Shown here piece after piece: positions 45,998 through 59,792 of a DNA stretch of 64,000 bases (positions within the stretch are counted from its first letter, which is position 1; every line of letters begins with the position of its first letter). The DNA comes from Rhexocercosporidium sp. MPI-PUGE-AT-0058 (lineage: Eukaryota; Ascomycota; Leotiomycetes; Helotiales). The notes under the pieces are model-generated. The model was not told where the DNA came from and searched no databases. It saw only the letters and a program-made list of their open reading frames with translations. Position numbers and translations under genes: made by a program. The stretch lies in the NCBI GenBank assembly GCA_020746875.1, contig JAGTJL010000003.1, positions 372,001-436,000 of the forward strand, given 5' to 3'.

Positions 45998-47080
45998 ATG
46001 GCAGAAGTTCTGGGACCATGGGTGCGTTTGGAAGGGATATCGATATCACAATTGCCATCCGGAGGCAAGGGCGTGGCGCCGAGCAACAGAAATGGGTCGG
46101 AGAAGTACAATGACGGGTCTGCAGCTACGGGAACACCGCCGAGCCTACGGACATTCGTCGAGAAGACGCTCGAGGAGTCAATTCCATTCATTGATGGTGT
46201 TGCGCCGAAGTCTGGCAGACAGCCGACGTGGAAGGTCAAAGGGTCGCCCAAGAAATACGCGGCGTCTGAAGCACCGGTACACATCTACGAGCGGGTTGTA
46301 TCGGGGAAGGATCTGGATAAGGTGGAAGGGATGAGCCAGTTCAGTGCAGATCGCAAGGACGAGACGTGGTTCTGTAGGAGAAGCTGCCATCGGAATGCGC
46401 AGGAACAAAGGACGGCCAGCTGGGAAGAATTCGTACGTTGCTTCAAGGACCACCATGCCGAGTCGGAAGATGCGTTTACGCCTGCAATTATTGGAGCCAG
46501 GCAAGCCATGGGTTGGGATACAAGTGGGATGGAGGTTGATGTTCTGGGAGAGCGCTGGACGAATGTCAGTGTGGTTGTGGAGGAGATGAAGCATAAGATT
46601 GATCCAAAACCTCTCAAGAACCGCATTTTTCCCGTCATCCAAATCTCCGCTATGCTATCTAGAACATCCGAATTCATCGTTGTCTCGATACCAATCAATG
46701 ACTTCGACAGATCACCATATGCGGAGTTTTCAAAGGACAAGAGCTTGGTTATGGCGGCATACGCGTCGATTGAACGGATTCGGGTTTTGCCAAGCAATGG
46801 AGAAGTTGAGTGGATCATGGCAACAGCTTCTAATGCTGGTGGGGTATTGCCTCAATGGATGCAGAATTTGGCTGTTCCTGGAGCAGTAGCGAAGGATGTG
46901 GAAATGTTTCTGTCTTGGATTCCAAGTCAGAGGACGACTAAAGATGGCAAACCGGCACCCATCTCGAAATTGAATCCTAATGATAAAGGGCTTCCAGCGG
47001 CTCCATATAGTGGCAACGAGGCTCCTTCTCCAATCTCGAAGGCCGGGGACAAGCTTGCCACGAATGGGAGCCACTCTTGA
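45998..47080 (+). CDS. DUF3074 domain protein (START-like)
   Basis: Single exon, 360 aa. The core KDETWFCRRSCHRNAQ, SWEEFVRCFKDHHAESEDAF, VDVLGERWTNVSVVVEEMKHKI and the following beta-rich segment up to WMQNLAVPGAVAKDVEMFL matches the fungal DUF3074 family. That family is predicted to have a START/Bet-v-1-like helix-grip fold that could bind lipids. No signal peptide or membrane helix is present. The C-terminus is low-complexity, rich in P, K and S. Function is unknown in general; the assignment is by memory of the family pattern. It lies downstream of the DMATS gene, but nothing ties it to the cluster. Confidence 0.8.
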   Translation: MAEVLGPWVRLEGISISQLPSGGKGVAPSNRNGSEKYNDGSAATGTPPSLRTFVEKTLEESIPFIDGVAPKSGRQPTWKVKGSPKKYAASEAPVHIYERVVSGKDLDKVEGMSQFSADRKDETWFCRRSCHRNAQEQRTASWEEFVRCFKDHHAESEDAFTPAIIGARQAMGWDTSGMEVDVLGERWTNVSVVVEEMKHKIDPKPLKNRIFPVIQISAMLSRTSEFIVVSIPINDFDRSPYAEFSKDKSLVMAAYASIERIRVLPSNGEVEWIMATASNAGGVLPQWMQNLAVPGAVAKDVEMFLSWIPSQRTTKDGKPAPISKLNPNDKGLPAAPYSGNEAPSPISKAGDKLATNGSHS

Positions 47081-47935
47081 GCTGTGACGGCTATCCGTGT
47101 GTACCAAGACGTGATCAGGTCTTAGGCCATGAATGTATGATTATTAAATAATAGTGTAATGAATTGGAAGGGGGGACGATAGGGAAACAAATGAATACGG
47201 ATTGCTGTGTGCTATCAACGATTCAACTTCGACTTCCCAAGGAGTGGTACCTACCTAAAAACCCACTTGGCTGTTCAAGAGACAATATCTATACTTAATA
47301 CCAGGTGCGTGTTACTAGTATTAATGCTTACTCGATACAAACATATCCAGATCTATTCTCCAACTCAAAGGAGATTCCTTTGCTTAGCGTTCTGAAAACA
47401 AGCCAAGTAAGCACTAACTCGCTGAACTCCTCGAGTCTCCCACCTTGTCGACCTCGGAGTTCCGTTGGCCCTAAGCTCAAATATGGCAGGCTTGTGCGGT
47501 CAATCTCCTCTTCGGCCGTGAATGTGCGTTATGCACGCTACTTTTGCACTAATGATACAGAGGGATGTTTCCAGAAAGCTGGTAGAATCAGATAAGATTG
47601 GATAAGATTGGATAAGATAAAAATTGGTTCAGGTAGGGAAAGCTAGGCCATTTGGCGTGGGTGTGGACAGCCGGTATTCACTTCCTCTTTTTGGCAGATG
47701 GCAAGGATGGGAGGGCGAAAAGTCTTGACAAGCGCACGTCTTTCTGTCTCCGGCTTCCTTTTTCTGGGTGTTTGGAATGGCGATCCTACGGTTTGTGGGC
47801 TTAGCTGAAGATTTTCGGCAGTAGTTCTCGATATCTAGAGAGTTCCAGGGTTTCATCAGGTAGAACATATAGGTGGGATATTCTATCAGCATAGCGTTGT
47901 GAAATTTCTTTTGATGATTCCAGTAAATCGATGGC
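47081..47935. other. Intergenic, no gene supported
   Basis: 855 bp between the DUF3074 gene and the broken transporter. A tandem GGATAAGATT repeat (three near-copies) lies near 47593-47622. Confidence 0.5.
47596..47620 (+). repeat. Short tandem repeat of GATAAGATTG
   Basis: The unit GATAAGATTG is repeated in tandem, the last copy diverging to GATAAGATAA. GATA cores also match fungal GATA-factor sites, but this is probably coincidental. Confidence 0.6.
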
Positions 47936-49756
47936 TTCAATGTTGTTGCAACTATAGAACCGAAACCAGAAGAAAAGCATGAGATTTCAACCCAGCCCGA
48001 TGCTAACACCAACAGAGACAATCCAGACGAAGAAGATATTATCAAAACACCTCTTACATTCCGAGATGCAGACGCCGCTGCCGTCCACACCATCCAGCAG
48101 AATGGCGTTTCTCGAATCGAAGCTTTCTCACGATTATTCAGCCGTACCCATCCCACAGCCATCACCCTCTACATTTGCATCCTAGCCGTATCGATGGCAT
48201 TCGCTCTTGACCAGTCGACAACCTCCGCATACGATGTCTATGCGACTGGAGCTCTCAACAGGCAGTCTTTCATCGGTACTATCGATATCGCAGAGGGGAT
48301 CATCGTAGCTGTGTCCAAGCCATTCGTTGCTAAGATCTGCGATGTCTTTTCCAGACAGACAGCTTGTATCATAGTGCTGATCTCGTATGTGTTGGGGTAT
48401 GTTCTCGTCGCTACTGCCCCTGATGCTATACAGCTATCTGTGTGACGGGTCATTTCGGCGGCTGGTCAGGCGGTGTTCGATTTGGTGACTGATATCATCG
48501 TGGGAGACTTGAGTCCACTTCAATGGCGTGGTTTCACGAGTGCTATGACTTCGTTCCCTTTCCTCTTCTACGCACACAGAAAAGCAAAGAAGGCAGGCGA
48601 GCTCTCCTTCGCCTCAAGTCGCTTGGAGACTAGATATGCTATCGAGCACGGCACGATGCAAGTCGAAAGAACAAGCCTTCGACATCACTTCGGTACCTTC
48701 AAGCAGCTTCTCGATGAGACCGACCTGATGGGACTTTTCTTACTCGCAATGAGCTTCGCATTGATTCTCCTCACCTTCAGTCTCACGAAAGATGCTAAAG
48801 GTGGATGGGCGAACCCATCCATGATCGCCATGATAGTCTGCGGTTTCGTGATCCTCCTCGGGTTCATCGCATGGGAACTCAAATGGTCGAATTACCCCAT
48901 GCTAAATAAACGGGTTTGGAGGAACAAGACTTTCATCTGTGCCGTCATCATCGATATCTTTTACCTGATGTCCAGCAGCACTCGGTCAACCTACTTCTCA
49001 ACATGGGTCTACGTCATCAAATCCTGGGGCAACTACGACTGGGAGAATTTTCTCACCATCAACACCGTGGGAGCTGCATTCTTCGGCCTTCTAGCAGGTC
49101 TGTACCGTCGAGTTTTTCATCGGTACAAAATCCTACAGATTTTCGGTCTTTCTATTCGGCTTGTTGGTCTTGGTATCACGTATTGGGCAGTTGGACCCAA
49201 CGCAAGTACAGGCGCGCTCGTCATGTTCCAAATTCTGATTTCTATGGGAGGTGCATGCTCAGTTGTTGGTACACGTGTGGCATCACAAGCATCAGTCCCG
49301 CATCAAGATCTTGCAGCTGTCATCTCGCAACTTTCACTGTGGAGTAAACTCGGTTCATCAGTTGGCTCAGCTATCGCGTCCAGTTTGTACACGAATACAT
49401 ACCTGGACAATCTCCTTCTCGAGGGGTTGTCACCTTGGGACGCTAAGGTCTTCTATGCCAGTGGGACGAAAGCACGTACGCGGTGGGCTATGGGTACGGA
49501 GCAACGAGAGGCCGGTATTAGGGGGTTCACTAGTACTGTCCGTCCGATGTTCCTCATTGCTATATGCTTGTCGGTTATTCCCCTGGTTGTTGGTCTGTTG
49601 ATGCCGAATTACTACTTGGGAAAGACGCAAAATGATGTTGATGGTACGACGAATGGTGGCATTGTCATCGACGAAGGCCAAGATCATGGTAGGAATGAGC
49701 TGATTGGCCAGGAGGAGAAGAAATCGTGGTTTACTAAGTTGTGGGCTCGGAGCTAG
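47936..49756 (+). pseudogene. Siderophore-iron transporter-like MFS protein, disrupted
   Basis: The frame encodes a typical SIT/ARN family N-terminus (GVSRIEAFSRLFSR, SMAFALDQSTTSAYDVYATG), the SRQTACIIVLISYVLGYV helix region, and TDIIVGDLSPLQWRGF. The remaining helices follow to a KKSWFTKLWARS tail. Three defects are seen: no in-frame ATG at the expected N-terminus (open only after a TAA near 47927-47933); a TGA at 48443-48445; and near 48565 a direct jump from the conserved RGFTSAMTSFPF to YAHRKAKKAGEL that skips about 50 residues, including membrane helices. I find no intron that removes the stop. The downstream 390 codons are otherwise open, so decay is recent. Functional members import ferric siderophores across the plasma membrane. 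Confidence 0.8.
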
Positions 49757-50230
49757 AATTAATGTCGTATAATTTGGCTGAACTCTTCGCTAAGACCTAG
49801 ACAATTCAGAAGGCATAGTGCTTCAGAGCATTGCTATTGTCACGTAAACTTCGATCAATAGTATGGAATTCAGTTCCAACAGACAATTCGTTTCGGTCCT
49901 GAAAAACTCAGCCAGACCAAGGAATTCCCAGATTCCTCGGCAGTCCACGGCAAGTAAACAGTATAAGCGAGAAAAAGACGGCTCATACGATTCAAGCAAT
50001 GCCATTTGTCAGGCCGTAGAGTGCGGAGTACTCCTCGCAATGCCCAGATCTATGTACGAGAGTGCAAGTAGGGCAACAAAGGTAAACATTTTAAGCGAAG
50101 AGGATTCAGAGGTGGCCGAGTCAGAGGCTGGGATTGGGTGCAGATTTACGACAAGCGAGCTTCCTATTCTATGGTCAGTAGCTGCTGCTCCAAAATTGAC
50201 ACTCTATATCCATTGATCTGGAGCCCCCAG
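49757..50230. other. Convergent intergenic region
   Basis: 474 bp between the 3' ends of the broken transporter and the binding-protein-like gene. A 117-codon open frame there has no protein-like features. Confidence 0.45.
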
Positions 50231-51189
50231 TTATGCTTTTCTCTGGTTAGTGACCATAACCTCCGGCTTCATCCCCTTCTCACTCAACACCCCCGCCTTC
50301 CTCAGAATCTCCACCGTCTTTCCAATAACCGCCAAATCCACGCCCTTCGTGCCCCTCGTAAACTCCACAGTCTTCAACCACTCCCTCGCATCCTCCTCAC
50401 TATAGTCCAACTCCGTACTAATATACTTCACACTCTCATCCTTATGACCCTCAAAATACTCCACGCCTTTATCAAGCTTCTCAAACAGCTCTCCCAGTCT
50501 TGCATCGCCCTTCTCAATACTGGTCGACGCAACAATCTTCCAGCTTGACCATGGAGTATATATCTCTCCAACACGCTTGATCTCCCCGTTGTCGTAGTAT
50601 CGTTTCGAGGTGAAGTGTTCCCACATGAAGAAATCAACAGTTGAGTCGTTGACGCCGTTGCGGAGTTTCTCGAAGGTCTGGAGAGGAACAACTTCGAATG
50701 GGTTTGGTGAAGAGGGGGAGAGCCAGTTGTTTTGGTCTGCGAGGACGAAACCCATTACGTAGGAGCCGCTGCCGATGCGGGAGACTCCTATTTTACCGTT
50801 CTTGAGGTCAGCGACGGAGTTGATTTCTCGTTTTGAACCCGTGGAAATCGCCCAACCTGATATCTTTGATGTTAGCCATCTCTTCTATATGCTACGAGAG
50901 GAGGAAAGATGGGATGATACGCACATAAAGGCGTCTCGACATATGTCCCTACAATCCGATACCCGCCATCACCCTCGACATCTTCCTTTCCCAGTCCAGC
51001 AACCCACCCCTCTGTAAGTCCGATACCAATATCTATCTCTCCGCTCCTCAATGATGTGATCATATGCCCTGTACCAGACTGGAAAGGGGTGAGTTCTGCG
51101 TCGAGTTCGAAGTATTTCTGCGCATAGTGCAGAGGTGTAGAGAAATGTTCGGGCACGAAGCCGATTCTGAGTGGTTTTGATGATGCCAT
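50231..51189 (-). CDS. Periplasmic-binding-protein-like II domain protein (SsuA/THI5-like fold)
   Basis: Exons 51189-50925 and 50856-50231 (68-bp intron) encode 296 aa. The sequence starts MASSKPLRIGFVPEHF without a signal peptide. It then shows features of the type II binding fold: TPFQSGTGHMITSLRSGEID then IGIGLTEGWVAGLG, INSVADLKNGKIGVSRIGSG, and FEKLRNGVNDSTVDFFMWEH. Bacterial relatives are substrate-binding subunits of ABC importers; fungal cytosolic versions such as the THI5/NMT1 group act in cofactor synthesis. The characteristic iron/His motif of THI5 is not evident here, so I call only the fold. It is divergent from the UBC7-like gene. Confidence 0.8.
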
Positions 51190-51575
51190 CCTTTGTAGTT
51201 TCGAGGAGAGTATATCTGGATACAGTACTAAAGTCGCCGATACTATCTGTGACGCTAGAAGAGTAATGAACTTGGAATGAGGATTCGGGAACTTCGGGCT
51301 TTTAAATATCGTTCGATTTGTTGAAGAGTTCAAGGCAAGCTCAAAGTTAAATCGCCATGGAGGGGTCATTTCCTAAATGACGCCCCAAACGCGGGGAAGG
51401 TGCGGCCCGAGCCAAGTCAGGGGTCCGCCCATCAAAAGCTGACTGACTAGACATCCAGCTCCAACATCCACTCCTCAAGAACAACACCTCCCACTAATTT
51501 ACTCAACCCAGCCCACAACATTAATCGGATACTACACAACCAGACCCCTTAACCCACCTCAAATTTCCCCAAGCC
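51190..51575. promoter_or_regulatory. Divergent promoter region
   Basis: 386 bp between the starts of the binding-protein-like gene and the ubiquitin-conjugating enzyme gene; the right half is the C/A-rich leader of the latter. Confidence 0.5.
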
Positions 51576-52222
51576 ATGGCATCAACAACAGCCCAACGCA
51601 GACTCCTCCAAGAATACCGCGCCCTCACCAACAACCCCCCCGAAGGCATAACAGCTGGTCCCGTCTCCGAGGACGACCTCCTCTATTGGGAAGCACTAAT
51701 CCAAGGACCAGAGGGAACACCATTTGAAGGCGGTGTGTTTCCCGCAGAACTCAAGTTCCCGAAAGATTATCCGCTCGCTCCGCCGAGTATGCGGTTTTTA
51801 GGAGAGGTGTGGCATCCGAATGGTGAGTTCCCTACTCTACTCTACATCCTCGTCCTCCTCCTTCTTCATTCAACATCTTACATAATCTCTTCCCTTTCAT
51901 GCCTATGTATGAGAAATAGCAAGACGAGATAGGAGCTATAGGTACTGACTTCTCTTCGTACATCACAGTCTACCCCAGCGGCCTCGTCTGCATCAGCATC
52001 CTGCACCCACCAGGAGACGACCCAAACCACTACGAGCACGCCTCGGAGCGCTGGTCGCCTATCCAGAGCGTGGAGAAGATCCTCATTTCTGTGATGAGCA
52101 TGCTGGCCGAGCCGAACGATGAGAGTCCGGCGAATGTGGAGGCCGCGAAGATGTGGAGAGAGCGGAGACCGGAGTATGAGAAGAGGGTTAGGGAAGGGTG
52201 TAGAAGGATGTTGGGGTTGTGA
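51576..52222 (+). CDS. UBC7: Ubiquitin-conjugating enzyme E2, UBC7/UBE2G type
   Basis: Exons 51576-51822 and 51969-52222 with a 146-bp intron encode 166 aa, the expected length. Landmarks: [49 protein letters not shown], the HPN motif split by the intron (WHPNVYPSG), and the active-site cysteine in GLVCISILH. The acidic insertion [16 protein letters not shown] next to the active site is diagnostic of the UBC7 group. UBC7 works in ER-associated degradation with membrane E3 ligases and Cue1-like partners. The long intron lies exactly where many fungal E2 genes are split. Confidence 0.95.
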
Positions 52223-53030
52223 AGGGTGGTTTTCGATATAGGTGCTGGAGGGCATGGATGAAGGTTACGGCACTAATAAAAAGAGAGAACGGAACGGAAC
52301 GGATCGATGGGTCATTCAGTATACATACAACGAAGGGATGGTGCATTTGGATAGTTGCCCATGGAAGGATGGGCCGAGGAATGTGGACAAGATGCTTGGA
52401 ACGATGGGATATCAGATTAGGGGCGTTGGGGAGTAGTCGAGTTACATGCTCACTTACTTGCTACGCTTGCTACCTACCTACGCACATGGAGTGTAACCAT
52501 CTCAAGATGCCTCGCGATGGCTCGGCAGACTTACCACTAGATTGAAGCAAGTGGGCTAGGAATCGTTATGAATAATCCATAAGGGGAGAGGCAGAACTAG
52601 ATTAGTCAATACATAAATAGAACTTTTAACATTTTTCTATTGTCAAGTATGTGAATGTGATTGATTCTGGAAATAACATTCGAGTGTTCCACATTGACAC
52701 AAGTAAGGACAGAAACTTCCAGCATATCGAAAAATCGAGTGGTGGATGTCTAGAACACAGAGCCCCAATGAGGAGGGAGATCTACTACATTGATATCAAA
52801 TGTCTAGTACACCCATATCCAGAGAAATATTCATCCGTCATGTATCCCATGTTTCGTCCTGTCATCCCATCATATCTCAATCCCGATAGCAAAATCCTTA
52901 TATCCACTGGAGAACCTCAGAACCGACTCCACCACACGCCATGCTGCACTCCACCACCGCAGACTTTATCTGCATGCCTCTCAATCCAACAATATCCATC
53001 AGCCCAGCCCAGCTCACGAAACACAACCCC
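52223..53030. other. Convergent intergenic region
   Basis: 808 bp between the 3' ends of the UBC7-like and epimerase genes. Open frames on the plus strand do not look like proteins. Confidence 0.5.
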
Positions 53031-55678
<2,648 letters not shown>

Positions 55679-58087
55679 TCAGAACCCTACGCCCTCACCA
55701 ACCGGGCAATTAGGGACATTCGCCTGCCACTTCAACTTCGCATAGTCAGGAAGATAGTTCTGCGCCGTGTAGCTCTTGTCCACGTAATACTGCACATCGG
55801 CCATACTATAAGCGCCCCCGAAACCATTCAGCACCTTGACGACTGTGCTCGCGAAGTAATCAAAGAAAACAACATCCACGACAGCGGGGTTGCTGCCGTC
55901 AGCTGGGAATGAGCCGTTGCCTTGGATGTAGTTTGGCTGTGTGTATGATGGGATATTGGTGTGTGGTGTATCGTCGCCGTCGCTTCCGAAATCGTCGGTT
56001 GTCACGTAGCCGGGTGTTGTGACGGCTTGTCTGCGTGTGATGCCGCGGGTCTTGAGTTCGCCTGTGGAGCCTGTGATGAGGCTTATTGTTGGGTCGACGC
56101 AGGAATCTTTGACTTGTGGTATGGAGCCGTAGACGAGACCTTCGTCACGCTTGTCTGGCAAGGCGGCACCGTTGAGTCCCGCGAGGACTTTTCGCGCCAT
56201 GTCGTACGGAACATTGGGGATGTACTGGAAGGCGTCGTTGAAGGGGCTGACGATGAACGAATCGTCGTATGTGAATGGGCCTTCCACAAGGTCGAACCTG
56301 ATACTGCCAGAGTTGATGATGATGTATCGTGCAATATCGGATCGAGAGGCATTGATGACTGTGGCGCCGAGAGCGAGAGGAATCAGGGTGAAGATATTGC
56401 CTGCTGCACCGAATGGCTTGCAAGAGGCACAGTAGGTGTCTGGAGCACAGCCGTAGAGCGAAGTGAGATTGAGCTTCTTTCGGACAGCTGTGATGTCGCT
56501 TGAAACTCTCAAGCCGCTGTGGTAGTCGAAAGTGCTTGCTTGGGAGTTGGTGGCATGGTACTCGAAGGTCCTTCGGTTCCAGTCGAGATATCTACGTGAG
56601 TAGACTAGGCCAGATGTTGAGGTATTGGTAGCTGGCCTGGATGGATTGGCAACGCCACGTGGCTGCATAAGACCTGTATAGCTGGAAGACTTGATGCCGC
56701 TGATTGAAAGCCATCCCAGAGTCTCGCAGTAGCGTCCTATGAGATGTCAGTCAAGTTTCACCCCTCACGGAAATATAACATACCAGATTCAAGGGCTGTA
56801 CTTTTATCGTCGTATACTCTGAAATCTCGGATGTGGCTGTGACCTCCAAATGCTTGAACGGGTGTATCAGGTCGCAGAGCTCGAATAGTCGAGTGAACGA
56901 GTCCAAGAGTGTTTGCATAATCAGATCTGCTAACTGGGTTGTGACCAATCAAGAGGAACAAGTCGATGGGTTGATCGAAGTTGACAGCATCGAGGAACCA
57001 TTGCTGTTTAACCATATCCGCAGCCTTGATGACCTTGGACACATTGGAGTTTCCAGTGAAATCAAAAAGGACACCAAAAGTCATTATGCGAAGACCTGGA
57101 TATACGTTAGAAATTGTAATCTTAGGCGGAAAACATTGGATCTGCATACCATGAGCTGTTGAGAAATATCGATATTTGGCTCCGATGTAGTCGAAAGCTC
57201 CGGTTGCTGGGTTGAGAATTTGGACATTACTGGTCACGTATTTGTCACCCCATACCTTGCTGAAGTTATAGAAGCTGGCAGTAGCAGTCAATATGGAACA
57301 CCAACTTGGAGCCTGAAAACACTTACTGCTCATATGCAATCTCAGAGACATACAACTCGTGGTTGCCTGGGCACGTTAGAGATGTTCAGAGCTATTGAGA
57401 GAGACATTTACCGATGGTAAGGACATCATAGTCAATTTCATCGAAGATAGGGTTAGATAGAACTCCATTGGGCAAGGCGGCATCGCTCAATCCAGCTCCG
57501 TCGTGAAGGTCACCTGTAGATAGAGGTTAGACCTGAAAGAATGTCCTGGGAAAGATGTTCATACCAGTGTCAACTACCAGCAGATCAACGGCGAGATTAC
57601 CAGCCTTCTGTTTCATGTGCCTCTGGAAAGAGACAAAATCTCCCCACTAGAGGAACTCAAATTAGCGAACTATTCTCGCATTCTGAAATTTCGCGAAAGT
57701 GATCTGGAAGTAGATATTTCCGATCGATCCGAAAGGGATCCAGACATCTGATGGGGTGGTTATAGGGAAAATCAATAACATACATCAGCACCATAGTTCT
57801 GCTCCTTGAGATGACCCTCAAGCCAACCATGGGTATCAGTCTAGAAATATCAGCTTCAGCTTCATACACAAGAACATGTGACCCTCAGTACAACATACGG
57901 TATGCAAGAAGTTCAATTGGCCCCATTCGAGAGGTGCTCTTGGATCGACAGTGCTATCCTGAGATTCCGGTTGAATCCTACGAACAAGCCTTTCATGAAT
58001 CACCTCCGAAGAAGGACCATAACACGAATCACAAGCTACAGCAGAGCTGACAGCTGCAGCTAGAGCGAAGAGGCTCGAGAATCTCAT
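55679..58087 (-). CDS. Secreted metallophosphoesterase / 5'-nucleotidase-like protein
   Basis: Eight exons: 58087-57899, 57840-57784, 57646-57565, 57513-57412, 57366-57327, 57274-57150, 57095-56784 and 56736-55679; 654 aa. Seven introns are packed into the first 1.35 kb, and exons 2, 3 and 5 are only 57, 82 and 40 nt. A signal peptide (MRFSSLFALAAAVSSAVA) starts the protein. The calcineurin-like metal-site motifs appear in order: TDTHGW, VDTGDLHDG, TIGNHE, LLIGHNP and GGHSHIRD. The C-terminal half with LYGCAPDTYCASCKPFGA and ARYIIINSGSIRFDLVEGPF resembles the 5'-nucleotidase C-terminal domain that binds the nucleotide. It is probably an extracellular or vacuolar phosphatase/nucleotidase. A late KRDEGLVYGS and a RRQA site may be processing sites. 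Confidence 0.92.
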
Positions 58088-59004
58088 CTTGGCTATTGCT
58101 TCTCTCAAATGAAAAGGGAGAAAAAGGACTGGGCGATTCTTGGTCAAGCAAAGGACCTTGATGGTGAACCATAAAAGGGACGAGCCAAGAGGGTCCAAGA
58201 CTTCTTTTAAGCAATAAGCACAACTGGGCAGGGAATCAAATTGGGTTCGACTTTCCCAGGAACCAGCCGTGTTCAAGGATGCAGTAGTGGCGACCTCCGC
58301 ATCGTTATCACCATTTGGTGTACAGGATGCCTGCACGTGTAGCGCCAAGCCATATTGACCTTCCCTATTGAGTTTCGTGCCTGCAGTCAGGTACCGCAAT
58401 CCTGCTCCTTGGGCCTGAGATTCGGTATGCGGGTGTTCGGACGAGATGTGAAGATCTAATGCTTCAAATGCTTCATCATCGTGGGATATCGATTGGGAAG
58501 GAGAGAAGCTTTTGCCAAGTCTAGAATGAGGAGGCGGACATTCAGGGGTTCGGCTATTTGCCTCAGTGCTGATAAGATAAGACTGGCTGGATCTTCTCCA
58601 ACCTCCAGTTTTCTTTGATTTTCCCCGCCACGTTCTGTGGAATATTGTAAAGATGTCTAGAATATCCTTCTAGACTCTTGAATACTACGAGAAGATAAGA
58701 AATCCTTTCATGAACTTTCTGAACCTCGCAGGTCAATTCTGTTGTCGGCGGCAGGGAGATCTCTCAAAGCCGATTGGTTCCAAGCTATCGGAATCAATGA
58801 CCGACTTTATCTTTCTCTTCGGTTTCTATGCCTCAAAGAAGCAACCATTCTTTGATATCGCGACAAAGACTTTCAACATGATATAGAGACGCTTCATACC
58901 TAATTGAGATAGTATATCAAGTAGGAGTGCAGTTGTCATCGTCCTAAAACTAATTTACAGATTTTCAGCCATCATCGAATTCGTACCTGCAGACTTCATC
59001 AAAA
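58088..59004. promoter_or_regulatory. Divergent intergenic region
   Basis: 917 bp between the starts of the phosphoesterase and AIG2-like genes. No extra gene; two TCTAGAATAT/TCTAGA-type words occur near 58655-58680. Confidence 0.45.
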
Positions 59005-59792
59005 ATGGGGGACAACTCAGCTTTCTTCTATGGCACCTTGGTACGTCACAATTCGAGATACAAGAGCCATCTGAGAACGTTTCAAGATTGCTAACCGGAT
59101 CTACGTTCAGATGGCTAGAGAAGTCCTCTACCGTGTCATCTACGGCGACGAAGAGCTCACCCCGGTAACCACCATCCTCGCCTCAAAGCTCACTCGCACC
59201 CCAGCAATCCTCCACAACCACTGCCGGCACAAAGTCCTCAGCGACGATTACCCAGGCGTCATTCCTCAAGAAGGCCACTCCGTCCGCGGACTCTGCGTCA
59301 CCGGTCTTACAGACGCTGATATGTACCGCCTGGATATCTTCGAGGGCGACGAATACACAAGAGTAAAGGCTACTGTGAAGCTGCTGGTGCATGATGGAGA
59401 GAAGGAGGTAGAAGGCGAGGAGAGAGAGACGGAGACGTACATATTCACTGCGCCGGAGTCGCGCTTGGAGAAGGGGGAGTGGGATTATGAGGAGTTTAGG
59501 AGGGAGAAGATGTGGAGGTGGGCCAGTACCAGCAAGGAGTACGACGGTGTGTGATTTTTCGAGATTTTTTTTTATGATTGCGATGCTTGCAGTGTTTTCG
59601 ATGCTTTTGATGCTTTGATGCTTGCGACACTTTCGATGTTCGTTGTGTACGATGAAGTGCTGATTTTCAGAAGAGGTTGACGCTGCTGCTGCCGCAGCCA
59701 GCAATGGTGGGTATGACCCCACTGGTGGACGAGGACGATTTGCTGGTGCTGCCAAGGAAAAACAAAAGGAAACTCTTGGAAGTGCAGTCTGA
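59005..59792 (+). CDS. AIG2-like gamma-glutamylcyclotransferase family protein
   Basis: Exons 59005-59040, 59111-59546 and 59671-59792 encode 197 aa. The 36-nt first exon supplies MGDNSAFFYGTL, where FYGTL is the signature of the AIG2/GGCT fold; the splice joins it to MAREVLYRVIYG. Later landmarks are YPGVIPQEGHSVRGLCVTGL and DIFEGDEYTRVKATV, with the probable catalytic glutamate in FEGDEY. A short open version would stop at TGA 59554, but a 124-bp intron leads to a better ending, YDPTGGRGRF with an AKEKQKETLGSAV tail, common in fungal relatives. These proteins act on gamma-glutamyl or related amide bonds; the exact substrate is unknown. Confidence 0.88.

Noticed and set aside
59554..59554. 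TGA as the true end of the AIG2-like protein
   Set aside because: Splicing at 59546/59671 gives a longer ending with a GGRGRF motif common to fungal relatives and keeps the frame.
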